This document shows positions 33,850-40,597 of a DNA stretch of 64,000 bases, in pieces (position 1 is the first letter of the stretch; the number at the start of each line of letters is the position of its first letter). Location: contig NZ_JAHZSU010000002.1 of NCBI RefSeq assembly GCF_019457945.1, forward strand, positions 310,001-374,000. Direction: 5' to 3'. Both the position numbers and the translations under genes were made by a program. A model generated the notes under the pieces. The model saw nothing but the letters and a program-made list of their open reading frames with translations. It ran no database searches and had not been told where the DNA came from. The DNA comes from Ornithinimicrobium laminariae (lineage in GTDB: Bacteria; Actinomycetota; Actinomycetes; Actinomycetales; Dermatophilaceae).

Positions 33850-35122
33850 GCAATCCTTTAGCCCAGCCCAAGCCGCCCACGGGCACGGTATGTCTTCCAT
33901 CAAGGAAGCCCTCGCTGGCTGGGGTGACGTTGCAGCCCTGCTGCGCGGTGGCGAGGGTGGCTCCCTCGTCCCCGTCGTCATCCCCAAGGACTCACGGGGC
34001 CTCCGCTGGCTGACCTTTGTCTGGATCGCTGTCTGGGGCCTGATCAGCGCGATCTTCCTATTTAGCTCTGACCACGGTGGCCTGGGTGTCACGGCGCTCG
34101 TCGTGTCGTTCCTGCTGCTGGCCCTTGCTGGCCTGTGGTGGTGGCGCTCCTCGATCGTCGAGATCGAGGAGGGCACCATCGGCGTGCTGACCAAGTTTGG
34201 TGCGATCAGCGGCCGCGGACTAACTCCGGGACGCCACTACCTGTGGCACCCCTGGGCTCAGGTGGCCTACGTCGTCGACGTCACCACCGAAATCCCCTAC
34301 TCGGCGCCAGTGCTCTCCAGCCCGACAGCCGAGAACGTGCCGTTGAAGTCGATCGAGTTCTTCCTGCGCTTCCGCATCATCGACGCGATCCGCTTCGTGC
34401 AGACCATCGGTGCCGGCAACTTTGACCTGGTGCTGTCCAACGCTGTGCAGGACGCCATCCGTCAGCGCAGCCGCCAGGTTCGCACTGAGCAGGCTTATGA
34501 CCTGCGCGGCTCGGACGTCAAGGACATGCAGGACATCCTGAACCGCCAACTGACTCGGTATGGCGTGCAGATCATGGGCTCAAACATCCCCGACGTGCAA
34601 CTGCCCGACCAGTACCGCAACCACCTCTCCACCCGCGAGCGCGTCGCCAAGGAACTGTCGGCATACGAGCAGGAGTGGGAGCTCATCCGCAAGCGCCGCA
34701 TCGACAACCTGTTGATCGAGATCGAGCGCTCCAAGAAAGTCCGCGACGCTCGCATCATTGAGGTCAAGGCCGCTTTGAACAAGGCCCGCAAGGACGTCGC
34801 TCAGATGCTTGAAGAGCGCGAGACTGAGGCTCAGAAGGTCAAGTACCAGATTGAGACTCGGGCCCGCACCAACCTGGTCACTGCCCAAGGTGAAGCCAAG
34901 GCACAGGAAGAGTTGGCCACCGCATACCGCGATAACCGCGCCGTGCTCGGGTATGAGTTGGCTCGCCGCCGTCTGCAGGTCGGCACCGCGCTGGCTGAGT
35001 CGGCACCGCGTCCGGTGATCGTGCACACCGACAGCGGCTCGGGTGACAACTCGGCGCTTTCGACGTTGCTGATGGCTCAGTTGCTGCCGCAGATCAGCAA
35101 GGACAGCAAGAACAACAGCTAG
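33842..35122 (+). CDS. SPFH (prohibitin/band 7) domain membrane protein, second of a pair
   Basis: Protein of 426 residues. Two helices (FVWIAVWGLISAIFLF and ALVVSFLLLALAGLWWW, about 58-105) are followed by the SPFH domain: VEIEEGTIGVLTKFGAISGR, then PYSAPVLSSPTAENVPLKSI, then FFLRFRIIDAIRFV. A long heptad-rich region (about 265-370, with Lys/Arg/Glu) forms a coiled coil. The first partner shows the same order, so the pair probably forms a hetero-oligomer like HflK/HflC. The ATG lies in the tail of the first gene (ATGTCTGA), with GAGG about 9 nt upstream. A hairpin terminator follows, so the pair ends the transcript. Confidence 0.9.
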   Translation: MSEQSFSPAQAAHGHGMSSIKEALAGWGDVAALLRGGEGGSLVPVVIPKDSRGLRWLTFVWIAVWGLISAIFLFSSDHGGLGVTALVVSFLLLALAGLWWWRSSIVEIEEGTIGVLTKFGAISGRGLTPGRHYLWHPWAQVAYVVDVTTEIPYSAPVLSSPTAENVPLKSIEFFLRFRIIDAIRFVQTIGAGNFDLVLSNAVQDAIRQRSRQVRTEQAYDLRGSDVKDMQDILNRQLTRYGVQIMGSNIPDVQLPDQYRNHLSTRERVAKELSAYEQEWELIRKRRIDNLLIEIERSKKVRDARIIEVKAALNKARKDVAQMLEERETEAQKVKYQIETRARTNLVTAQGEAKAQEELATAYRDNRAVLGYELARRRLQVGTALAESAPRPVIVHTDSGSGDNSALSTLLMAQLLPQISKDSKNNS

Positions 35123-35149
35123 CTCGGCGCGCTGACCAAGGCGCTAAAC

Positions 35150-35184
35150 AAGGTGGCGGTCTCCGATTGGAGGCCGCCACCTTT
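35150..35184 (+). terminator. Rho-independent terminator after the SPFH pair
   Basis: A 15-bp stem (35150-35164 with 35169-35183, one T-G pair) closes a GATT loop and is followed by TTTGCGTTC. The run of T is short, but the stem is strong. It may also serve the sortase gene, which ends at 35211 on the other strand. Confidence 0.8.
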
Positions 35185-35210
35185 GCGTTCGCAGCGGCGA
35201 CGCGAGTGGT

Positions 35211-35939
35211 TCACTGCGTCTCGACTGGCTCGGCAATCACCACGGTGTTGTTGGCATAGCTGTTGAGGTCTGGCTGCCAGGCACCAGAGCAGGTGATCAT
35301 CACCAGTTGGTGCTCACCTCGCTGGTCAAACGTGTCGGTGTTGGAGGCCAGCGCGCTTTTGTCGATCTCGTTGATCTCGGTGACTTGGTATTCAATGGCC
35401 TCCGCGCCGTCATTCACCGTGATCACATCGCCTCTGCTGACCGACAGCAGTTCGCCAAAAAAGCCGGGCCCTTCGGGGTCGTCCACATGGCCCGCCAGCA
35501 CGGTGTTGCCAAAGGGATCGCCTGCATACGCGCTGCCGTCCCACCAACCAATGTCGTCTGCGTTCTCGGGGACCACGAGCTCGCCGCCGATGGTCGTGGC
35601 GGTGTGGACAGACGCTGTCTGCTCGCTGGGCAGAGTCACCTCGGTGGGCACAAAGCGGGTCCTGGCACTTGCTGCTTCAGTGCCTTGCTGCACTGCAGGG
35701 AGGTCGCTTGAGCCCGAGGATGCCTGCTCTGAGTGCAAAGCAATGCTGCCTTGGACTCCGCTGGCGCCGGACGCCTCCGCTGCACTCTGCGTGCCAGTCA
35801 TGACCTGCCCGCCAATCCAACCCGCGCCGACGGTGCCCACCATGGCCAACCCCACGATCAGGGCAACTGGGGTGCGGCGCGCGACCGAGTGTGCGCGGTG
35901 GCTGCCACGCTTGGTTCGGTGAGCTGGTGCCTGACTCAA
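35211..35939 (-). CDS. Class F sortase-like membrane protein
   Basis: Protein of 242 residues. A basic N-terminus (RTKRGSHRAHSVARR) precedes a membrane anchor (ALIVGLAMVGTVGAGWIGG, 26-44), a Ser/Thr/Ala-rich linker, and a sortase domain from about 105. His151 (AGHVDD) and Cys217 (ITCSG) are the catalytic pair. The Arg that completes the triad, usually 6-12 residues after the Cys, is not present: the segment reads CSGAWQPDLNSYANN. Class F sortases attach proteins to the wall. The TTG start overlaps the DUF4397 stop by 4 nt (TTGA), so the two genes are coupled and the DUF4397 protein may be the substrate. Confidence 0.8.
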   Translation of the reverse strand: MSQAPAHRTKRGSHRAHSVARRTPVALIVGLAMVGTVGAGWIGGQVMTGTQSAAEASGASGVQGSIALHSEQASSGSSDLPAVQQGTEAASARTRFVPTEVTLPSEQTASVHTATTIGGELVVPENADDIGWWDGSAYAGDPFGNTVLAGHVDDPEGPGFFGELLSVSRGDVITVNDGAEAIEYQVTEINEIDKSALASNTDTFDQRGEHQLVMITCSGAWQPDLNSYANNTVVIAEPVETQ

Positions 35940-36712
35940 CGCAAGACAGAGCTAAAGAAGCTATTCACGGAGTTCAGGACACCGAAGAAACCGCCGGTGC
36001 CGGTGTTCACGACCGTTGGTGCCTCAGAGCCTGACTCGTCGACCTCGATGACGTGGACGGCCACGTTCATAGTCTGCGCCTCGGGGTCGCCAACCGCGAA
36101 GACTCGGTTCAGCGCACCGCCGGTCACTTCAAAGTCCAAGGGGCCCAGGATCACGGGCTCGGTTTCGCCGGTCGGGACAATCTCGACCTCGTAGGTGTCG
36201 ACCGGGACGACCAGGTTGAGCGATTCGCCGTTAGCGATGTTGGCAAACAGGATGTCACCGTTGACCAGCACGTCGGCCGGTGGAACGGCTGCGGTATGCG
36301 CCACCGTCAGCGATGCCTTGTCGGCCGGGACTGCGGAAAGGTCGTTATTGAACGCGGTCACCACCGGGTCGCCATCGGCATCGGAGGGAAGGTGGAAGAC
36401 CAGGTCAGAGTTTGAATCGGCCTCAGTCTCAACGCTGTTGGCCGCGATCTCGGTGTCGCCATCAGAGAAGACGATCTCGGACGTGCCAGCCTCCACGGTG
36501 AAAGGGCCAACGACGTCGGTGGTCGCCACGCCGGTAGCGACCTCTTCGCCATCGATGGAAATATCGACGCTCTCTCCCGGCAACCCCTGAACGATGTAAA
36601 CGATCGACTCGTCTTCAGCAGCCTGGGCAGGCAAAACAGCCCCGCCTATGAGCGCGGTGGCGCCGGCGGCAATCGCCACGGTGCGCGTTGGGGTCCAGTT
36701 GAGTGAAGTCAC
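35936..36712 (-). CDS. Secreted DUF4397 domain protein
   Basis: Exported protein of 258 residues. GTG 36712 has GAGGAG 5 nt upstream; the signal peptide runs to AQAAED (about 30). Two DUF4397 beta-sandwich units follow: VYIVQGLPGESVDISIDGEE, then about 110 residues later VAHTAAVPPADVLVNGDILF, each with the hallmark VDV/DI-type strand. The final part (about 205-230) is a linker with acidic VIEVDESGSEAPTVVNTGTGG, then a moderately hydrophobic end FFGVLNSVNSFFSSVLR. There is no LPXTG. DUF4397 proteins are commonly paired with class F sortases in actinomycetes. Function is unknown, probably an extracytoplasmic structural or adhesive role. Confidence 0.85.
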   Translation of the reverse strand: MTSLNWTPTRTVAIAAGATALIGGAVLPAQAAEDESIVYIVQGLPGESVDISIDGEEVATGVATTDVVGPFTVEAGTSEIVFSDGDTEIAANSVETEADSNSDLVFHLPSDADGDPVVTAFNNDLSAVPADKASLTVAHTAAVPPADVLVNGDILFANIANGESLNLVVPVDTYEVEIVPTGETEPVILGPLDFEVTGGALNRVFAVGDPEAQTMNVAVHVIEVDESGSEAPTVVNTGTGGFFGVLNSVNSFFSSVLR

Positions 36713-36766
36713 GGTTCTCCTCAGTGGCTTAGTGCCACATACTGATTGGAATGAAGTTCTGATCCA

Positions 36767-36796
36767 TTGAACCAGTAATGTTCTAAGTTGCATAAG
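36767..36796 (+). promoter_or_regulatory. Candidate promoter of the anchored hypothetical gene
   Basis: TTGAAC (36767-36772) and CATAAG (36791-36796) are 18 bp apart in the 124-bp region between two divergent genes. The likely transcript starts about 30-40 nt before the GTG at 36837. Only four of six bases of the -10 agree with the consensus. Confidence 0.35.
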
Positions 36797-36836
36797 TCTC
36801 TCCCGTAACGAGAGGTCCCGATCAACTGGAGTCGCT

Positions 36837-37625
36837 GTGAGCCGCCCCCAATACTCACTGCCCAATTTGCGCCGCTTTCTCGGCGCATGTGTAGTCACCG
36901 CCTTTTTGGTGACCGCGGTTGCTGCCTACTACGGCACGCCGGAGCCGCTGCCAGCGAGCGTCGACACCACCAGCGATGCCGCGGCAGCAACGGGTGGCCC
37001 CGCTGATCAGGCACCTGCAACCGTGACGATTGAGCCCGAACCCACCGCGGCGGGAGTGGAGTTGCCCAGCGAAGGCCCGGGGGTCTCTGAGCCTGGCTTG
37101 CTCCTGATTGCCGCTCCGCTGCCTGATGGCACCTGGGACGTCTCCGAGCAAGTCATGCTGGCGAAGCCCACCACGTCACTGACCCTGGCTCCAGCCGACA
37201 TCTCTCGCGCCGGCAGTCAATTTGGCTTCGCCCGGCCAGAGGCAACCTCAGTCCAGGTCAGCGTGGGCGAGCAGCCCGTGGTCATCCCCGAAGCGCGGGT
37301 CATCGAGCAGGTCAGCGCTGACATACCCAGCACCACCCGCTTTGAGATCAGCTATCGCCTGGATGGGGCCACCGTCACAACAGTGCCCTCGACCGCACGG
37401 CGCGGCATAGGAGCAATCATGCCGGTCACGAGCGGGTTGGACCCCGACCTGCCCGTCGTCGTCATGGTCGTCGGAGAAACAGTCCTCTCCTTGTCGTGCC
37501 CCGAGTTGTCGCTGAGTGAGCGCAACTGCGGCACAGCAGCAGGCGATGAAGCCATGATCCTGGCCGAACCACTTCCCTTTGGCGCCGCCGTTGTCGCCGC
37601 CCAAATCGACATTCCCCGTTTGTGA
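36837..37625 (+). CDS. Hypothetical exported or membrane-anchored protein
   Basis: Protein of 262 residues from a GTG start. A helix FLGACVVTAFLVTAVAAYYG (14-33) acts as signal-anchor, followed by an Ala/Pro/Thr-rich linker to about residue 75 and a beta-rich globular region of about 180 residues. Two conserved-looking cysteines (LSCPELSLSERNCG, near 218-231) could form a disulfide outside the cell. I do not recognise a family. It is divergent from the DUF4397/sortase genes and 12 bp upstream of the CopD-like gene, so it could work at the cell surface with either of them. Confidence 0.65.
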   Translation: MSRPQYSLPNLRRFLGACVVTAFLVTAVAAYYGTPEPLPASVDTTSDAAAATGGPADQAPATVTIEPEPTAAGVELPSEGPGVSEPGLLLIAAPLPDGTWDVSEQVMLAKPTTSLTLAPADISRAGSQFGFARPEATSVQVSVGEQPVVIPEARVIEQVSADIPSTTRFEISYRLDGATVTTVPSTARRGIGAIMPVTSGLDPDLPVVVMVVGETVLSLSCPELSLSERNCGTAAGDEAMILAEPLPFGAAVVAAQIDIPRL

Positions 37626-37637
37626 GTGTGATCCCCC

Positions 37638-38549
37638 GTGAACCCTGATCTGCTGCCGCTAGCCCTGGGCATTAACCGCGTCATCCTCTACAGCGGGTAT
37701 GTCTTGCTGGCTGGCACTTTCACCTTTTGGTCTCTGGTGTGGCCGCAAGGGCGCAAAGATAGGCACCTGCTGATCTTAAGCATTGCAGGAATCGCCTTAA
37801 CCACTATTGCCACCGTCGCTGGGCCAATGATCGACATTTGGATTGCCGGGATGACGTGGGCCGAGGTGTTTAGCCCGATTAGTGCCGCTGCGCTCTTTGT
37901 CCGCCTCGCTGCGCTGGCGGCTGCGGCGTTCTTTTTAGTCGATATCGTCAACTATCCAATTGCTAGTTGGCGCCGTGCCTTGCCGCTAACAATCGTGGTT
38001 GCGATCGCCGCCACCATGGTCGCGAGTTCCAACGCAGTCGGTGGCCCCTGGGAAGTCGTCAAACTCGTGGCCACTATGGGCCACGTCATCGCCACGGCTG
38101 CCTGGCTCGGCGGACTTGTCGCCTTGGCCGCGGTCTTAATCCCGCGGCAGTATCTCGCAGAGTTAGACAAGGTGATTCCGCGGTTCTCCATCATTGCGGC
38201 CACAAGTGTTGTCGTGCTGCTGGTCACCGGCACGCTGCACGCGCTAGCCATCGCTGGCGGCTTCCAGGAGCTGGTGACCTCGGACTACGGCATCGTGTTC
38301 TTCATCAAGGTGGCCATTTTTGGCGCCATGCTCTTGATGGGCAATCACGGCCGCAAGTATGCGAACGGGGTAGCCCTGCGTGCGGCGGCGGCTGCGCGGG
38401 CTTCCAAAGAGGCCAAGATCAACCACGACAAGCTGACCAAGGGCGGCCCGGGTATGCATAGCCTCGCCGTGGCGATGGGCGCTGAGTTGGCCATCGCCTT
38501 CGGCATCTTGCTGACGACCTCGCTACTGGTGTTTGTTGCTCCGCACTAG
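37638..38549 (+). CDS. CopD-like copper-resistance-D family membrane protein
   Basis: Integral membrane protein of 303 residues with about eight helices. The pattern MGHVIATAAWLGGLVALAAV (about 148-167), with His and the AAWLGGL motif, and TLHALAIAGGF near 198-208 are typical of the CopD domain. CopD and its YcnJ relatives import copper, with His/Met residues near the outer face. A GTG start has no obvious ribosome binding site. The stop overlaps the end of the opposing acetyltransferase gene by 4 nt. No CopC domain or copper regulator lies nearby, so the metal is inferred only from the family. Confidence 0.8.
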   Translation: MNPDLLPLALGINRVILYSGYVLLAGTFTFWSLVWPQGRKDRHLLILSIAGIALTTIATVAGPMIDIWIAGMTWAEVFSPISAAALFVRLAALAAAAFFLVDIVNYPIASWRRALPLTIVVAIAATMVASSNAVGGPWEVVKLVATMGHVIATAAWLGGLVALAAVLIPRQYLAELDKVIPRFSIIAATSVVVLLVTGTLHALAIAGGFQELVTSDYGIVFFIKVAIFGAMLLMGNHGRKYANGVALRAAAAARASKEAKINHDKLTKGGPGMHSLAVAMGAELAIAFGILLTTSLLVFVAPH

Positions 38550-39004
38550 CTAGCGTGCTCCAGCCGCATCGGCAGGTGTGGGATGCCGTCTTCGAGGAAA
38601 TCGTCGCCACACCGGACGAAGCCGAACTTGGCATACCACTGCTCTAGGTGAGCCTGGGCCTCAATGTCGATGGGTGCATCGGCACAGTGCTCGATGGCCG
38701 CGTGCATGAGTGCCGCCGCATGTCCCTGCCCACGATGGTTGGCATGGGTGGCAACCCGACCGATGCGCCAGTTAGCCCCCTCCTGGCCCGCGTTGTCCCG
38801 CAGGGTGCGCACGGTTGAGGCAATCTCGCCTTCGACCTCGATCCACCACTGCTGCGCATCGCGCTCCAGATCGCGCCCGTCCAGCTCGGGATACGGGCAC
38901 TCTTGCTCCACGACGAACACGTCCACTCGCAAGCGCATGAGCGCATACAGGGTCTCGGGTTCGATCTGAGCGACATGGCTGCGCTGGATCTCAAGCTCGG
39001 GCAT
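38546..39004 (-). CDS. GNAT family N-acetyltransferase (ElaA type)
   Basis: Acetyltransferase of 152 residues, the length of E. coli ElaA. The ElaA-specific opening TLYALMRLRVDVFVVEQECPYPELDGRD (18-45, in two halves) contains the FVVEQECPYPE signature. Acetyl-CoA binding is at RIGRVATHANHRGQGHAAAL (80-99), with the GxGxA-type loop, and the end QWYAKFGFVRCGDDFLEDGI matches the family's terminal fold. It is cytosolic; the acceptor is unknown. It converges on the CopD gene (4-nt overlap) and is divergent from the HhH-PHP gene across 32 bp. Confidence 0.88.
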   Translation of the reverse strand: MPELEIQRSHVAQIEPETLYALMRLRVDVFVVEQECPYPELDGRDLERDAQQWWIEVEGEIASTVRTLRDNAGQEGANWRIGRVATHANHRGQGHAAALMHAAIEHCADAPIDIEAQAHLEQWYAKFGFVRCGDDFLEDGIPHLPMRLEHAS

Positions 39005-39036
39005 ATCGGGAATGCTAGCCGGGTAGGTTGATCAAT

Positions 39037-40059
39037 ATGAGCATCGAACCTGTCGACGCACTGCGACGGATCGCCTTCTTGCTGGAACGTTCTCGCGCAT
39101 CGAGTTATCGCGTCAAGGCCTATCGCGAGGCGGCCGCAACGTTGTTGGCCCTCCCAGAAGAACAAGTGCCTGAGCGGGTCGCCAAAGGCACGCTGAAGCA
39201 ACTTCCCGGCATAGGCGCTTCAACAGCCACCGTGATTGAGCAGGCTGTGGCAGGCGGCATCCCCGACAAACTGGCCGAGCTGGAAGAGACCGTCTCGGGC
39301 CCATTGGCGACTGGTGGAGAGTCGATGCGCGAGTTGTTGCGTGGAGACCTGCACAGCCACTCGGATTGGTCTGACGGCGGCTCCCCGATCCAAGAGATGG
39401 TCGCAACAGCCATGGAGATCGGGCACGACTATCTTGCGCTGACCGATCACTCGCCCCGACTCAAAGTGGCCAACGGGCTCTCCGCTGAGCGTCTGCAGCG
39501 TCAGATTGGCATCATCGACTCGATTAACGGCGCCCTGGGCGATGCCTTCACCCTGTTGAAGGCCATCGAAGTCGACATCTTGGATGACGGCGCCTTGGAC
39601 CAAAGCGACACCATGCTGGACCAACTCGATATCCGCGTGGCCTCTGTGCACTCCAAGCTCAAGATGGAATCGGCCGCCATGACCCGACGGATGGTCGCGG
39701 CGGTGCGCCTGCCACATACCAACGTCTTGGGGCACTGCACCGGGCGATTGGTCGAGGGATCCCGCGGCACCCGGGCCCAGAGCACTTTTGATGCCAAAGC
39801 AGTCTTTGCTGCTTGCGTGGAATCGAACACAGCCGTCGAGATCAATTCGCGCCCCGAGCGCTGCGACCCACCTGATGACCTCCTGGCTCTGGCCATCGAA
39901 GCAGGCTGTTTGTTCGCCATCGACACCGACGCACACGCCCCTGGCCAACTCGATTTTCAGGCCTACGGCTGCGAGCGTGCCGTGCGTCTCGGCGTGCCCC
40001 CTGACCGGGTAGTTAACACCTGGGACCTGCCCGATCTGCTGGCTTGGGCCAACCCTTAA
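39037..40059 (+). CDS. PHP domain protein with N-terminal helix-hairpin-helix (PolX C-terminal-like)
   Basis: Protein of 340 residues. Residues 1-85 contain an HhH-like region: SYRVKAYREAAATLLAL, then GTLKQLPGIGASTATVIEQA (51-70), which resembles the Pol beta/PolX N-terminal fold. The PHP domain follows: GDLHSHSDWSDGGSP with His106 and His108, ALTDHSP with Asp137 and His138, VASVHSK and IDTDAHAPGQ as metal ligands. This is the layout of the PolX C-terminal phosphoesterase without a polymerase domain. Likely a metal-dependent nuclease or phosphatase in DNA repair. ATG 39037 has AGGTTGA 8 nt upstream; an in-frame TTG at 39028 is less likely. Confidence 0.87.
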   Translation: MSIEPVDALRRIAFLLERSRASSYRVKAYREAAATLLALPEEQVPERVAKGTLKQLPGIGASTATVIEQAVAGGIPDKLAELEETVSGPLATGGESMRELLRGDLHSHSDWSDGGSPIQEMVATAMEIGHDYLALTDHSPRLKVANGLSAERLQRQIGIIDSINGALGDAFTLLKAIEVDILDDGALDQSDTMLDQLDIRVASVHSKLKMESAAMTRRMVAAVRLPHTNVLGHCTGRLVEGSRGTRAQSTFDAKAVFAACVESNTAVEINSRPERCDPPDDLLALAIEAGCLFAIDTDAHAPGQLDFQAYGCERAVRLGVPPDRVVNTWDLPDLLAWANP

Positions 40060-40069
40060 AGATTCCGTT

Positions 40070-40098
40070 TTGTAGATCGGCTGAATCTGCCGTATCGT
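40070..40098 (+). promoter_or_regulatory. Candidate promoter for the tRNA cluster
   Basis: TTGTAG (40070-40075) and TATCGT (40093-40098) have the ideal 17-bp spacing and lie about 50 bp before tRNA-Glu, just after the end of the PHP gene. Confidence 0.5.
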
Positions 40099-40156
40099 TC
40101 CTGTCTGTCCTCAGGGAGACTGAAATGCCTCGGCAAGTCGGTTTTCACGAGACTAG

Positions 40157-40229
40157 GTCCCCATCGTCTAGCGGCCTAGGACTCCGCCCTTTCACGGCGG
40201 CAGCACGGGTTCGAATCCCGTTGGGGATA
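40157..40229 (+). tRNA. tRNA-Glu (UUC)
   Basis: Cloverleaf of 73 nt. The acceptor stem pairs GTCCCCA with TGGGGAT. The anticodon stem CCGCC/GGCGG encloses CTTTCAC, with anticodon TTC at 40191-40193. The T-arm is ACGGG-TTCGAAT-CCCGT. The D-arm has the usual AGCGGCCTAGGA sequence. It is not encoded with CCA. Confidence 0.95.
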
Positions 40230-40298
40230 CGAGAAGAAGTAAGGCATACTTCTCAAGGCGAAACACTTCGGTGTGACGCCAAACGCAAGGCCTACCAA

Positions 40299-40372
40299 GG
40301 CCCCGTAGCGCAGTTGGTTAGCGCGCCGCCCTGTCACGGCGGAGGTCGCGGGTTCGAGTCCCGTCGGGGTCG
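40299..40372 (+). tRNA. tRNA-Asp (GUC)
   Basis: Cloverleaf of 74 nt. Acceptor GGCCCCG pairs with CGGGGTC, with one G-T pair. The anticodon arm is CCGCC-CTGTCAC-GGCGG, anticodon GTC. The T-arm holds GGTTCGAGTCC. It follows tRNA-Glu by 69 bp that contain two small hairpins, one with a TTCG tetraloop at about 40258-40281. Confidence 0.95.
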
Positions 40373-40431
40373 CAGTGATGCGCCGCTGTATTGTTCTTTT
40401 TCGAAAGGCAGTATGGCGGTTGTCGCTATCT

Positions 40432-40505
40432 GGCCAGGTAGCTCAGTTGGTACGAGCGTTCGACTGAAAATCGAAAGGTCGGCGGTTCGACCCCGCCCCT
40501 GGCCA
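40432..40505 (+). tRNA. tRNA-Phe (GAA)
   Basis: Cloverleaf of 74 nt. Acceptor GGCCAGG pairs exactly with CCTGGCC, discriminator A. The anticodon arm TTCGA-CTGAAAA-TCGAA has anticodon GAA; the T-arm is GGCGG-TTCGACC-CCGCC. It ends three bases before a strong hairpin. Confidence 0.95.
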
Positions 40506-40508
40506 CTC

Positions 40509-40552
40509 ACGAAAGCCGCGAGTCTGCCCCCTGATGCACTCGCGGCTTTCGT
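40509..40552 (+). terminator. Hairpin terminator of the tRNA cluster
   Basis: A perfect 15-bp stem (40509-40523 with 40538-40552, arms beginning ACGAAAGCCGCG) closes a 14-nt loop right after tRNA-Phe. There is no T-run on the plus strand, so it is a strong hairpin rather than a textbook terminator. The downstream polymerase start at 40598 leaves it outside the coding region. Confidence 0.65.
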
Positions 40553-40597
40553 ATGCCCGCCGTGAGTTTCACCGGTCAACCCAGCGAAAGACCGCCC

